Assembly (NCBI GenBank): GCA_036417435.1
Contig: CM070899.1
Span: forward strand, 67,039,001 to 67,103,000
Origin: Inia geoffrensis
Lineage: Eukaryota; Chordata; Mammalia; Artiodactyla; Iniidae
DNA: 64,000 nucleotides
Direction of reading: 5' to 3'
Of the stretch, positions 11,492-23,700 are shown piece by piece. The notes under the pieces were generated by a model. The model was not told the DNA's origin, did not search any database, and was given only the letters and a program-made list of their open reading frames with translations. The first letter of the stretch is position 1. The number at the start of each line of letters is the position of its first letter. The translations under genes were made by a program, and so were the position numbers.

Positions 11492-13600
11492 TGTAAGGCC
11501 ATCTCCTTGGAGAAAGCTCCTCTCAGGAGGGTAAATTGCTCCTTATGCTGCATACCTTTAGGATTTTGTCTGTTCAGAGACTCTGTTGCAGCATTCAGTT
11601 CATTCTTCCTTTTTTTTATAGTTGTTATGTGTCTCTCCTCTTAGCAGCTCTATGGAAGCAAGGGCCCTTTTAATCCTACCCAGCACTTAGAATCCAGTGA
11701 GTGTCGGGGGAGCTACTGGCAGGAAGGAAGCCTCCATCCATCCAGGGACAGTCCCTGAGCCAACCCTACCTTCAGGGCTGGCCTTCCAGCTGCTGTTTTT
11801 CTAGACCTTCTCTGCACCTGGGGCCTCAGCAGGTGTCTGCTCTGATGCAATGTTAAAGCAGAGCTCTGAGACCAATCAGTCCCAGGCCAATTCATATCTC
11901 TACCATCCCTGGTCACCACTGAAAATACAGCCTGTATGATCACTGATCCTTACTCAGTGGGCTTTACTAGCTGGCCCAGGCATCTCCCCATCTCACTCAC
12001 ATCTCACAGCTTTTCTCCCTTTCCACTGTCGCCTCGGGAACCCCACCCATCACTCCAGCTCCAAAGTAAACAGGCTCTCCTACAGCCTGTACCTTATCCT
12101 CAAAATGTTCTGTTCACCTCCCAGCTTTATTGGGACCATGGTTCTCCTGTTATGCTGGTCCTCTTGGGAGGTTAAAAGCCAGAATATACCTAAAGTAAAC
12201 TGCTGTGGCTCACTGCATCCCAGGCTCCTACCCAAAACACATGTCAGAGAACAAACCTAGAGGGAAAAAACACAGGACACAAAGTATATCCAAATTATTT
12301 TAGATCCAAAACTTCATTCTTTAGGAGAAAATAAGCAAATGTTCATTTTTATTCAAGGAACAAAGAGTTCCCTGGCTTCATATGTTGAGCATTAACTGCA
12401 GGATTTGCCTAAGAACAGGAATTCTAAATTCTACAGCAAGGGAGTGTAAGACGTGGCAAAGATCAAATGGTGGCCATAATTGGTGGTGCTTTACCATAAA
12501 CCTAAAATTTATACTTGGAAATCTGTCTCAGAGTTCTAGAACAGGAAGTTGGCAACTGAAGGCGTACCCTCTGTGGAGCCATAGCTAAGGCACAGGATGT
12601 TTCAGAAGCCTTGAGGCTACGATACTTTTCAAGCCAGGTAAGCCACAGTCTAAATATAGCACTCTTCGGTGCTCTGATTCAGTTCTGTAGGAGAAAATGA
12701 ATGGTCTGAGAGTCACCTAGCTGTGCCCAAAGCCAACTTCTTCTCCCCCTCAGTATAGCTGAGACTTTTTGTTTTTCATCTGCAAACTTTCACCATCGTT
12801 TGAACAATAAGTAATTGGTAGCAAAACTGCATACAAGGAGAAACTGCTAAATACAATCCCATAGCTAAGGCTGCTATATATACCACAATGCAGGCTGCGC
12901 ATTAAACAAGGGCACCACTTCTAGGGGGGCCATTCACATCACAAATATCAAGATTTGCGTATTTATTAGTGTGGTTTTCTGGAAGATGGCAGGAAAGCAC
13001 CCTATTCCCTAGAAATCACTATATGATGACAAGTTCCCTAAACGTGGTAGTAAAGTGTTTTGAGGAAGGGATATCTTTTTCTAAATTGCATAAAGGTGCC
13101 ATACGGCCTAGCAGCAGCTATGAGTTTATTTCATGCTGTAAGATTGTTCTCCAACCAGTAATTCTGTCTCTAAATACTTAAAACACCAGTCCACAGTAAG
13201 GACTCACAAATATTTCTGACTTTCTGGCTATTTCTCTAAGAGTTTTCACTTGCAGTAAATCTAACCTCAACTCAGATAAACATTTATAGATATGGGGAAA
13301 AAAAACAATTTCATACAAAATAATAATATATCTAGCTAAAATAGTATCCTAAAACAGACATGGTTGGCTGAGCTTTTATATACAGAAACTCATACCAGCT
13401 TTTTAAATGCCTATAAATTTCACTTTCCCAGCACTACAACTGTACCATGACCTAGTTTCTCCACTAGAGAGGCCCAATTATGTTACAAAGTGAGGCTAAA
13501 ATTTTGTCCTAAATTTATAATGGGAGAGACTCATTAATTTGCTCTCATCCCCTATTCCTTGGGTGAATCACATAGTGGTATTTTTATTTTTTTAGTAACA
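11492..13600. other. Unique sequence, no gene seen
   Basis: About 2.1 kb with no recognised gene. Open frames of 67-80 codons at 11713-11943 (minus) and 11936-12175 (plus) have no domain features. 12850-12960 may hold a short diverged transposon remnant that I could not assign. Confidence 0.4.
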
Positions 13601-13601
13601 C

Positions 13602-13760
13602 TACATATGTCAACATATATTTGTTGGGAACAATGACTATATGCTAAGAGCTCTTACAATGCTAGGATCTGGAAATACATAAACGAATAAAATATGGCCC
13701 TTTTCCTCAAGAACTTCACATTTTAGTGGAAAAGAGAAATATATGGATACATGATTGTAA
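13602..13760 (-). repeat. L2 3' fragment (antisense)
   Basis: Reverse L2 tail: 'tatatttgttgggaacaatg', 'atgctaagagctcttaca', 'cctcaagaacttcacatttt'. May extend to about 13870. Confidence 0.55.
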
Positions 13761-13869
13761 ATCATGTATTCCAAACTAGTAAAGTAATATGAACTTTACT
13801 GGGGACATATGCTAGGTTCAAGGATGAAAGGAGGTGGGAGGCATTAACTACATGTGAGGTGTCAAAAGA

Positions 13870-14606
13870 CGCTTCAAAGAACCTGTATCAGTTTGGGTTA
13901 TTTTGCCGTAAGAAACAGAACCAACTATCTCATGTCAGCACAAAGAAATGCATTGAAAGAATATGAGGAAGATCACAGACTCCAAGGAAAAATTGAAGAA
14001 TTTGTCCATAGAAAAGACGGGGAACAAGAATGTCCAGGGGGATCGGGGTAGCAGGAAGGAAATGCCACCGTCTACAATTCCCCTGACTTGCTTATCCGTT
14101 TGGTCTGGCTTGGGGTCTTGTGTCCCCACCTCGGGCTGGGAGAGGGCAGGACACCTGAACTGACAATTACACCAAGGTCCACAGAGGAAGGCAGTTCCCA
14201 AGATGGCACACCAGTACCAGGAGGGGAAAGCACGCAAGGTGAGCAAAAGCCAATGTCCACTTTCAGGGGTCTCACTGGTGACCTGAGTGAGAACAGTTTC
14301 TGCGTAAGGGGCATGGGATCCAGATTACTTTAGGCCAGGAGCCGATGTAAAGTGAAGCAGGGTATCTGTCTCTGTTAAAAAGCATGGCAGTGAGAAAAGG
14401 GAAATAGAACAACAGTAGAAAATAAAAGCAGGATCAAAGGAGGGGTTTTTTGGTTCTTGTTTACTTTTAACCTAGAAGCGACTTGACCATATTTATAGAT
14501 AGAGGAAGGAGTCGGAGCAATAGGGGCAGTTTAAGATCTGGGTGAGCCCTGGAAGATGGACTTCTTCTGAAGAGAAAGAAGTTACGATTGCCATTTACCA
14601 CGCCAG
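13870..14606. other. Unassigned, possibly old repeat remnants
   Basis: 'cctgtatcagtttgggtt' and the following 150 bp resemble a common dispersed repeat, but I cannot name it. The overlapping 66-103-codon frames on both strands at 13854-14333 are judged spurious because they occupy four frames of the same DNA. Confidence 0.35.
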
Positions 14607-14832
14607 GTAGGTACTTACTGTGCCAGACACCAGGCTAAAGAGGCTTCTCCTGCATTATCTTCTAATACTATCAAATGGGTACTGTAATTATGCCCATTTC
14701 AGAGAGTGGGGATTTGAGTGTGGAAAGTCTTAAGTAAAGTGCTCAAGGTCACACAGCTACAGTGGCAGAGCAGAGAACAGGTAGATTTCTTTCTGACCGC
14801 AAAATCCATGCTTTTAACAACATTTTGCCTCT
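14607..14832 (-). repeat. MIR SINE
   Basis: Antisense MIR with 'taggtacttactgtgccaga', 'ctcaaggtcacacagctac', 'ggcagagcagagaacaggt' and 'atgcttttaacaacattttg'. Nearly full length. Confidence 0.8.
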
Positions 14833-15094
14833 TCCTGTAAAAGTAGGAAGAGAAGGTAGGTAAAAGGGGGTGTACCAGCTTATAGATTTGTGTTAAGCAG
14901 GTAGGACATGGGAGAGATTCCTATCACTAAATTTTTCTTTTCTCTGCAGAATATAGCAGACATTAGTTGAGAAATGGGAGGTTGGGAATGGCACAGTGAG
15001 GCTGACCAGTGAAGGATTGTTACAATGTGGGCTGGAAACGGGACAGACATATGATAGGAAAGGGCCTGAGGAGCATGCTGAAGACTCCCCTACA

Positions 15095-15129
<35 letters not shown>
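15095..15129. repeat. (CA)n microsatellite
   Basis: Uninterrupted run of about 17 CA units. Confidence 0.95.
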
Positions 15130-15132
<3 letters not shown>

Positions 15133-15390
15133 CCCCAAGGTTGCGCAGGAACCACTGCCCATGGCTGTGTAACACTCTACAGATGCTACAGCAAGTCTAC
15201 CCAGTGGGGATGGAGGCAGAGCAGCAAGATGCTAAGACAGAACCATGCTCAAGTCCCAGCTCTGGCTGCGTTAAAAAGAAGGGTAAAAATAAGGAAAATC
15301 TTATTCAGATCAGTAATTTCTCTGGCTCTGAGCTCAGAGATTATTATTCTTATCCTACCTGAGGCAGCAGTAAAGTAATGCTTTAAAATT

Positions 15391-15440
15391 ATGCACGCAC
15401 ATATACATATACATACACACACACACACACACATATATAC
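15391..15440. repeat. (CA)n/(TA)n microsatellite
   Basis: CATATACATATACATA followed by about ten CA units and TATATA. Confidence 0.9.
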
Positions 15441-16111
15441 AGAAATATATTCAATTTCTATCATTAACAACTTCAGTTAGCATCCATCTACAGTTATGAT
15501 ATAAATGTGGTCAACTAGCAACATCTTTCCTATTTCTATTTTTTTAAATCATTAATAACTTTATTTTCTTAGTCTTTTGTTTCTTAGAAGTCCATGATTA
15601 CCAAATACTAGTTTTAGAGCAGAGCAGGTAATAATCTTGGGTAATATGACTAAAATTTAGAAAGGCCTAAAATATCTACAAGAAGTACATCTACAAGGCT
15701 TAAAAATTAGGTAAGATGTAGACTTGATAGCTAATGCCTCTGTGGAAGCAATACTCTCATGAATATTTAAAAGTCACCTGGAAAATCATTACATTCTGTC
15801 TTGAAGCTAATTCCATGGTTTTGTATTTAGCAGAGAAAAAATAAACCATGGGACAGACTGAAAAGCAAGATTCCAGTTACACATTTTTAAAGTACGTACG
15901 TATAGATCATAGCAGACATCTGGAAAAATTTATACCAATTGTTAAACTATATTTACCTCTGGGATTGCAATGGGGTGGGCTTGGAGTTCCTACTCAGAGA
16001 GGGGAGGAATTTTTACTTTTCATTTTCTACAATGCTCTGATTTTTAAAAAAAAAAGCCTGCATTTCTTTAAACTTTTGACTATTCACCTATTTATTCATT
16101 CATTTATCTAT

Positions 16112-17310
16112 CTTAGTAAACTTTTTATTTTGGAAAAATTTTAGATTTACAGGAAAGCTGCAAATATAGTACAGAGAGTTCCCACAACAACCACACACTG
16201 TTTCCTCCTTTCTTAAGGTACGTGTGTAAAAACTATAAAGCTGATCTTGGTACATTACTATTAATTAAAATCCAGACTTTATTTGGATTTCACCAGTTTT
16301 TCCGTTAACGTCCTCTTCTGTTCCAGGACCCAATCTACAGTACCACATTGCATTTAGTTGTCATATCTCCTTGGTCTCCTCTGGTCTGCAACAGTTTCTT
16401 AGGCTTTCCTTGTTTTTCATGACCTTGACAGTCTTGAAGAAGACAGGCCAGCTGCTCTAGAGAATGTCCCCCAATCTGGGTTGTCTGATGTTTCTCTCAT
16501 GATTAGAATGGGGTTATGGGTTTTTGGATAGACTATCATGGAGATGAAGTGCCCTTATCATCACATCAGTATCAGGGGTACATGACTTTGGCATGATATC
16601 ACTGGCAAAGGTTACTTCATCGCTCGCCTATAATGGTGTTTGCCAGACTTCTCCCCTGTACATTTACTGCATATTTTTCTTTTTCTGTACTCTGTTCCTT
16701 GGAAGTGAGCCATCAAGTCTAGGCCACCCGAAGTGGGCGTGGGGGGGGTGGGCGAGGGTGGGTTAAGCTCTTACTCCTAGAGATAGGAGTACTAATGTAC
16801 ATTATTTTGAATTCTTCAGTAAGGAAGACGTGCCTCTTTTCATGTTTGTTTATTTATTCAATCATTTATTTATATTAACATACATTCATGTATATTTATT
16901 TTATACTTTGGATTATAACTCAATACTATCTGACTTATTTATTTTATTGCTCATAGTGTTCCAAATTTGGCTATTAGAAGCTCTTTCGGGAATTCCCTGA
17001 TCATCCGGTGGTTAGAACTCGGTGCTTTCACTGCCGGGGGGGCCCCGGTTCAACCACTGATGAGGGAACTAAGATCCTGCAAGCTGTGTGGCTCGACCAA
17101 GAAAAAGAAGTTCTTGCAGCTTGCCTCCTGTGCCCCTTTGACATGCCCCATCCTTTAGCTTTTGTTTTGTGAGCACTTCCTTACTTTCTCATACTACATG
17201 ATGTCCACACTCATCTTAAACTTTTCCCTGTCCTAGCCTTAGAAAATTATTCCTTTTATTGAAGAAGGGTGTTTAGAAACCAAGCTCTGGGCACTGAATG
17301 TGTCCCTTCA
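16112..17310 (-). repeat. Old L1M element, antisense, interrupted by a SINE
   Basis: The left end 'aaactttttattttgg' is the reverse of an L1M 3' terminus. Diagnostic phrases follow: 'tagatttacaggaaagctgc', 'ttccaggacccaatctac', 'tgtctgatgtttctctcat', 'tttatactttggattataac', and after the SINE 'tgtgcccctttgacatgccc' and 'agaaaccaagctctgggcac'. A CHR-1-like SINE lies at 16988-17110. Confidence 0.65.
16988..17110 (+). mobile_element. CHR-1-like SINE in the L1M remnant
   Basis: Diverged 'gggaattccctgatcatccg' head, 'gggaactaagatcctgcaag', and a short 'aagaaaaagaag' tail. 'gaagctctt' before and 'gaagttctt' after look like an imperfect duplication. More diverged than the CHR-2 copies, so probably older. 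Confidence 0.75.
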
Positions 17311-17334
17311 ACTACCTTTTAGTACATTTGTTGA

Positions 17335-17455
17335 AGATTTAATAAGTTAGCATATGTGAAGCACTTCTTAACATAGAGCCTGACACATAATTAGCACCCA
17401 ATAACCAGAAGAAAGCCATTATTGTCATTGTTATTATTATTATTACTATTATGTA
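17335..17455 (+). repeat. MIR 3' fragment
   Basis: 'gtgaagcacttcttaacata', 'gagcctgacacataattagc', then a TTATTA-rich end: a degenerate MIR tail. Confidence 0.6.
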
Positions 17456-19070
17456 CATTTTTAATAAATTTGGAACTTCCAAATCCTAAACTAAAATTAT
17501 ATCCCATTAGTCATTATATCAAGCCCCAATAGGCCTACCAATCTTTCTATATTTCTGAGGCTCAGGAACACATAAGGCCAAGAAATAGACATTCCTTCAC
17601 CCCTGGCCCAGGATTCTACATTCTTTGACCATAAGACTTTTCTTCTTTCCTATCCTAGCATCTACACAGAGCCATAAAATCGAAAGACTTCTGTGGAAAA
17701 AGATGTCCCTTAATTTTTAAGTTTAAATGAAACATTTCAAGGGCATTTAAAAAAGAATTACTTCCATATACAAGTCAAACTCACTTTGGATCTATAGAGT
17801 GCAGTTCTGAATTCCTGCCCCAAATAACTGTTGTTTAGAAATGCTGCAGTGTCATTGGAATGGAAATGGCTATTGTCCAATAGATCTTCAAAAACCCCTT
17901 CAAAGAATTCCTGTCGTGTCAAACCACAAATGCCATCATTCTTATTGAGCAATAGGTACTAGAGAGTCCCTTTTATGAATTAAATAACCAACAGCAAGAG
18001 TTCTAAAGGGGTGACTTAAAGGGAACCTCTACCTTAAGTACTCTGGCCAGTTAGAGTGGCCACTAGGTATCCTCTGGTCATGAGAATCAGAGAGGTCTCC
18101 TGGGAGACACAGGTCCTGGAAGGATCTGTGGGAGGACCCTGGGACCAATGGGCAGGCTCAGGAATAGGAATGATTAAAAAATATAGGGTCACTCGCACCT
18201 TTCAGGGCATTACCTGGGCCCTGCAGAGTTGCTAGGTGGGAAGTACTGTGGAAAATTCACCCTGCGTTAGAATATATGAGAAGCCTCATAGAGTGCAGGG
18301 CAAAAGCACTGCAGGAGGAATGCTAGGAGATGAAAGGAAGCAGAAGTTTCCCAACATGACAAAACTCTTCTCAGTTTTTCAGCATCCACGATCTTCTTCC
18401 TAAACATTCTGGGTTTCTGTTAGCTTTTGGATAACTGCTTTTTGCTCTTGGTATCTCAGAATGTACTAATTTTTTTTTTTTTTTCCTTCTTGGTCTAACC
18501 CAGGTCTATATTCTTCTGAGCAAGGCTAATTGATCCCTACCATAGGCTGCAACCTGTAAAATCCCCTGGCTCCTGTATAGAATACTTCTGGTCTGGCCTA
18601 CCTTGAACTTCTTGCTTTTGCTCCCAACATGATCCCGCCTAGCTGTCTCTTCCAGGTCCTTAACCTGCTCAATCCATCTCTATCTCACTGTCCAGAGCAG
18701 CCCCTGCCCTTGGGTCATGGCCCTCAGGCACCATGTGGCTTCACACAAATGTCCTCCAGGCCCCGGAAAACATATCCCAATATCCTTGAGGAAAAGGCTT
18801 ATAAGAACCAGAGCAACCAAAGCCACCTTTTGGGAATGGAAGCAAAGCCTCATAATTCTGGTGGGGATTATCTTTCCCCTCCTCAGGAAGTACAGGAGGG
18901 ACCAGGTCAGCAGAAGAAGCAATTCCTTACTTTCTAACATGGGGTTATTACTATTAACTAAATTTTAGACTTTACTGAAAAGTAGCCAAGGAGCAGAAGG
19001 CTTCAATCCCAGGAGGCCAGCGCTGACAAAGTGCATACAGGCAGATGCATTGGTATTACAAAGAGAGAGC
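17456..19070. other. Unique sequence; weak exon candidate inside
   Basis: No repeat recognised in about 1.6 kb. Contains the 58-codon open block at 17785-17958 discussed separately. The 102-codon frame at 18629-18937 is overlapped by antisense and shifted frames and has no recognised domain. Confidence 0.4.
17785..17958 (-). other. Weak candidate internal exon (58 codons, phase 0)
   Basis: Read on the minus strand, 'actctctag' precedes an open block of exactly 58 codons that ends at 'ccaaa/gtgagt', a strong 5' splice-site match. Both edges are in phase 0, and the acceptor AG belongs to an in-frame stop. The predicted peptide is acidic and polar (for example 'TRQEFFEGVFEDLL'), not low complexity, and the DNA is not a recognised repeat. 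Against it: the polypyrimidine tract is poor, no neighbouring exon is seen, and I do not recognise the protein. Chance is a serious alternative. Confidence 0.15.
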
Positions 19071-19165
19071 AGGATTGAGAATCATTTACACCTGGGTTCA
19101 GTTTCTGACCCACCCCTCACCAGCGAAGAGACTTCAAGCAAATCATAGACTATAAGCTTCAACGT
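19071..19165 (+). repeat. MIR fragment
   Basis: 'ttacacctgggttcagtttc' followed by 'gacttcaagcaaatcat' fits the MIR tRNA-core junction. Diverged. Confidence 0.5.
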
Positions 19166-21368
19166 AAGATGGTAACCCAGTGTTAACAAAATCTATAATT
19201 TACTTTAACATACTTCAGTATAACCTGTGTGATATACATATGACAATTAATTTAAGCTTCATTTCTAGATTTAGTCAGCTAAAGTATATTTGGTAAATAT
19301 AGTCGAGGGTGGGGGTTATGTGCCAGCCAGCATTATATCACAAAGGGGGTGGCCTCACTCCTACCTCAATCAATAATCACTGCTTTGTCATTTAGAAAGC
19401 TGAAAGTTAGAAATGGATTTTCCTTGGAAAAACGAAAGGTATTCAAGACATGTGAGTTAGTTAAAATACTGTAGAAACACTTTCAGGAAGAAAAGAATAA
19501 GAATCCTCAGATGTGCCCCTTAGTGATGTTGTCTGAGGCTCAATCCCTAATCTGTCTTTGTCTTCAACCACTGGTTCAGAAGAATTTCTGATTGTGGGAT
19601 GCTTACTAAAGGGCACAGAATCCTACCTCAAGTAAAGCTTTCACTATACAGTTGGAGCACCTAAAAGGAAATAGAGTTGGAACTTCTTTAATCCTATCAA
19701 ACGGATTGTATGAAATATTTTGTGCCTACTTTGCTAATAAATGTTTGTCTAATAAATACCTGTATGCGTGGTAAATTTTGGTCTGGAGCTTGCATTCATT
19801 ACAACTTGGTAAAGGTTGTGGAAGAGTAGTTAATTATCAGTTCAAACTTCTTAGGCAGCTACTATGATCTCCAAAAAGAACCTGAGAACTGGGTGTGATC
19901 AAATTGGTTTAAGGAAATTCTCAATTTCCATCCTTCATATCCTACAGAGTTGTTGAGGAGTTACGTGTAAAAAGCTGACTGTAAACTCTAAAATCCAGTA
20001 CAAACATACTGTCTCAGAAATGTTTTTGATTTGTACAACCCAAGATTCCCCAGGGCTGGCCAGCTCAGGGGTACAGATGGAGTCACATTATTGGTAATGT
20101 CTTACATTTACCAGTTTCTTTCTCTTACCTGCCTCACCAGAGTCTAGTTCCCTGAAAAAAGAGCACTGGGTAGAATTTCATGACACTTCAGCATGAAATG
20201 TGTGTGCACACACATGGGCACCTTTGCCAGGAAGAGCTGATATTTCCAGGCACACTAGCAGGCCCCTCTCACTGATGCTCTGGGCAATAATCTACAGGTT
20301 GGGGGCTCACCCCATGGGAGATGCAAGACAAACCTTTGGGAATATGAAGAAAATTTAAGATTTCTGCTTAATTCTTGTTTCATCCTTTTTAATTTTTACT
20401 TTTGTGTATGTTTTATAAAATATATATTAATACAAGTGAGAGCTTAGACATTTTTTAACACATAAGGCTGTCAATCAAAAGAATTTGGAAACCTCTGGTT
20501 AGAGCATCTGTAGATAGATGGGAACACACTTTTCTCCCTCTTGCACAATATACTCTGCCTAAGGCTGTTGAAGCAGTGGTCTGGTGCTCAAATCAGACAC
20601 AGATTCTTTAGTTGAATAGCTCTTATGTACACTACACTTGCCCCTCCCCAGTTTTTACAAGTCTCAGCCCTGAGTCCAGGGAGTGACCAAGAGAGGATAA
20701 CTTGTGTCCCACCTCAGACTGGGCTCAGAGTCACTTCACCCTTTGGAAATTAGAGCTTATCATGGCAGACTCCATTTCTCTTAGGATGAGCTCTCTTCAG
20801 AAATCTCTTCTGACCCTAGTGCCAATACACTCTGTCCACTGATAGAACAGACCACTAAATCATCAGCAACATAGGGCAGACATTCAGCGGACATGCCCAG
20901 ACATGTCTGGAGCTCAGTGATGGAGGCAACTCAAGCTGAGAGGCTCCAGCCTACACCACATCTGACAGTGTAAGGAATATTAACCCCTCACTGCTAAATC
21001 ATATAATCATTTCCAAGGCAAAGCTTTACCTGTACTGGGAAAACCTCTCTAGGCAATCACGTCCCCTGAGAGTGGATGCATTAACCTCTTTGTCTGCTTA
21101 CTTATTCAATGTCTGTGGGAAAAATGTGAAATCAACATTTAATATTGAGTATTTAGAGTATTTTAATACCTGAGGGTGCAACAGATTGTGTGAACTGAAT
21201 CTGTATTAGAAAAGTAAATGCACATTTTAAAGTGTGGAATTTCCCTTGACAAGATTATGAGAGTTTAACAGTAAATGTTATTATTCACTGGGCCCAAAAC
21301 AATTTTCTATGGAAACGTTTTCCCCAAATTAGTGTAGAAAGGAAGCATAAGGAAAATAAAATTTGATA
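19166..21368. other. Unique sequence, no gene seen
   Basis: About 2.2 kb with no long open frame, no repeat that I can name and no CpG-rich promoter-like stretch. Confidence 0.45.
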
Positions 21369-21853
21369 TACAGACCGTCCCCAAGTTATGACGGTTCAAC
21401 TTACGATTTTTCAACTTTATAATGGTGCAAAAGCATATGCATTCAGTAGAAACTATACATCAGATTTTGAATTTTGATCTTTTCCTGGGCTAGTGATATG
21501 CAGTATGATACTCTCTCTGATGGTGAGCAGCGGCAGCTTTGTCATCCACACTATCAAGAGGATAAACAACTGATTAACTTAAAACCATTCTATACTCAGT
21601 CAACCATTCTGCTTTTCACTTTCAGTACAGTATTCAATAAATTACATGAGATATTCAATGCTTGATTATAAAATGGGCTTTGTGTTAGAAGATTTTGCCC
21701 AACTGTAGGCTAATGTAAGTATTCTGAGCACATTTAAGGTAGGCTAGGCCAAGCTATGATGTTCAGTAGGTTATATGTATTAAATGCTTTTTTGATTTAC
21801 AATGTTTTCAACTTACGATGGGTAACCCCATCATTAGTTGCGGAAGATCTGTA
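21369..21853. mobile_element. Tigger-type (pogo/Tc1-mariner) DNA transposon
   Basis: Element 21371-21851 begins 'cagaccgtccccaagttatg' and ends with the inverted 'catcattagttgcggaagat'+'ctg'. Both ends are flanked by TA (21369-21370 and 21852-21853), the mariner-superfamily duplication. The body includes 'cagtacagtattcaataaat' and 'gcccaactgtaggctaatgt', typical of this family. No transposase frame; the 63-codon open frame inside is not meaningful. Confidence 0.8.
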
Positions 21854-22082
21854 TAAATATCAGTCATATGATATGGTTGTTCCCGTCCAATTCAGGGAAG
21901 AAGCAGGGTAGTTGGATAAGATGCTGATACAAGACTCCTTTGACCACTGAAATCTCACAGGTCTGGGACTGGAACAGAAATTCTCCTAAAACAAGGTCAG
22001 GCAGCAAGGCTGGCCACCAGTTAGTCATGCTTTTACATTATGAATAGCTCCAGCCCCCACTAAACACTCCTGAGAGTTTTCA

Positions 22083-22256
22083 GTATCTCAGGCACTGTGC
22101 TAGGTGCTTTGTGCCTAAACTACACATTGTGCCTAAACTATACAATACTTGACAAGGCAGGCACTATGAAGAAAAGCAGAGCCCAGAAGGGCAACTTTCC
22201 TTAGGCACAGAGCTAGTATGTGACTGGGATATGAACTCGGAAGATCTAACTGACCC
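22083..22256 (-). repeat. MIR SINE
   Basis: Antisense MIR: 'tctcaggcactgtgctaggt', 'aggcacagagctagtatgtg', 'gggatatgaactcgg'. A short direct repeat 'tgtgcctaaacta' lies within it (near 22110-22142). Confidence 0.7.
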
Positions 22257-22391
22257 CAATCACAGCTCACCAACATGCCACCTGCCTTCCTCATGGGAAC
22301 TAGTTGTCTTCAATGGGAAAAATGGTTGCTGATTTGCTCTCCTGTGAATATTATTACTGTGAACAACGCCAGTGTTGTGAGCCACAGAGTT

Positions 22392-23105
22392 AAAACTGGC
22401 TCCTGGGCGGGGGTGGAGAAAAGGGAACCCTCTTGCACTTTGGTGGGAGTGTAAACTGATACAGCCACTATGGAGAACAGTATGGAGGTTCCTTAAAGAA
22501 CTAATAATAGGGCTTCCCTGGTGGCGCAGTGGTTGAGAGTCCACCTGCCGGTGCAGGGGACACAGGTTTGTGCCCCAGTCTGGGAGGATCCCACATGCCG
22601 CAGAGCGGCTGGGCCCGTGACCCATGGCCGCTGAGCCTGTGCGTCCAGAGCCTGTGCTCCGCAACAGGAGAGGCCACAACAGTGAGAGGCCCGTGTACCG
22701 CAAAAAAAAAAAAAAAAAAGAAAGACACATGCACCCCAATGTTCATCGCAGCACTATTTACAATAGCCAGGACACAGAATCAACCGAAATGCCCATCAAC
22801 GGATGAATGGATAAAGAAGATGTGGTACATATATACAATGGAATATTACTCAGCCATAAAAAGGAACAAAATTGGGTCATTTGTAGAGATGTGGATGCAT
22901 CTGGAGACTGTCATACAGAGTGAAGTGAAGCAAAAATTGAGACACAGAAGTAAAGAACAAATGTATGGACACCAAGGGGGGAAAGCAGCAGGGGGTGGGG
23001 GTGGGGGTGTGATGAACTGGGAGATTGGGATTGACATGTATACACTGATGTGTATAAAATGGATGACTAATAAGAAAAAAATTAAAAAAAAAAAACGGGC
23101 TCCTG
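22392..23105 (+). mobile_element. 5'-truncated L1 3' end with TSD, disrupted by a SINE
   Basis: L1 body 22406-23091 between near-identical 14-mers 'aaaactggctcctg' (22392-22405) and 'aaaacgggctcctg' (23092-23105). It encodes the last part of ORF2, with the Cys/His-rich end changed, the '[10 protein letters not shown]' motif at 22840-22870, and then a 3' UTR with a G-rich purine stretch (22974-23010) and short A-tail. A CHR-2 SINE breaks ORF2 at 22510, so the 196-codon frame at 22529-23119 is a SINE-L1 chimera, not a gene. Confidence 0.85.
22510..22718 (+). mobile_element. CHR-2-like SINE with target-site deletion
   Basis: Full SINE body ending in an A-tail. Compared with the same L1 segment at 28190-28300 in this window, about 60 bp of L1 ORF2 are missing exactly at the SINE, and no flanking duplication is visible. 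Confidence 0.9.
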
Positions 23106-23419
23106 TCCATTGGAATTAATTCAAAAGACAAATGAGAATCACGCCTGCAAAAAAGAAATACATTCTGGTGCTGAAGTCAGCAGTGTGTAATACTCTTCAG
23201 TCAGGATGTAGTAACTTTATGTATCAACTTTTGGAACTCTCTGATCAGATAAATTTTTATTTCAAAGTGAAAAAAAAAAATAACACACTTTTTCCATCTA
23301 GGATAACACATTTCTTATTTGTTAGAGTCCCCATCCAGTGCTCACACTGTGCATTTTCTCCCCCTCTTCACCACAGCACACCAGCCACACTGGTTACCTG
23401 AGGTTGTCCTAGACACAGG

Positions 23420-23700
23420 CTTTCACAGAGCTGGAAAAGGTTCAGAGCACAGCTAGAAAGATCATGGGGATGGAAGGGCCTTCCATGAAAGAAAGTCTAA
23501 AAATATCAGGTCTATAGTTTAGAAAAGGGGAAGTCAGGAGGTGGGGAAGCACGATCTAAGTCTATTAGACAATAAAAAATTATTTGGGGTGACCCTAAGC
23601 TCATTTTCACCAAATCCCACAGAGTTAGAAACTCTACAGGACTTGGTGACTCAGCAGAACTTGGGTGAGGGGAGAGGTGAAACAGAAGACTAAGGATGAC
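23420..23700 (+). repeat. L3/CR1-like LINE fragment
   Basis: 'gagctggaaaaggttcagag', 'gatcatggggatggaaggg', 'atgaaagaaagtctaaaaat' and 'tatagtttagaaaagg' follow the CR1/L3 pattern. Ancient and diverged. Confidence 0.5.

Larger units (their letters stand above)
14833..16110. other. Unique sequence with CA repeats, no gene seen
   Basis: Holds the two CA microsatellites listed separately. Frames at 14893-15162 (minus) and 15009-15362 (plus) run through the CA block and are artefacts. Confidence 0.45.

Noticed and set aside
13854..14333. Four overlapping 65-103-codon frames on both strands
   Set aside because: Mutual overlap in several frames and no domain; more likely a degenerate repeat with few stops.
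22529..23119. 196-codon open frame
   Set aside because: It runs from a CHR-2 SINE through an A-tail into an L1 ORF2 remnant; a chimera of two repeats, not a gene.
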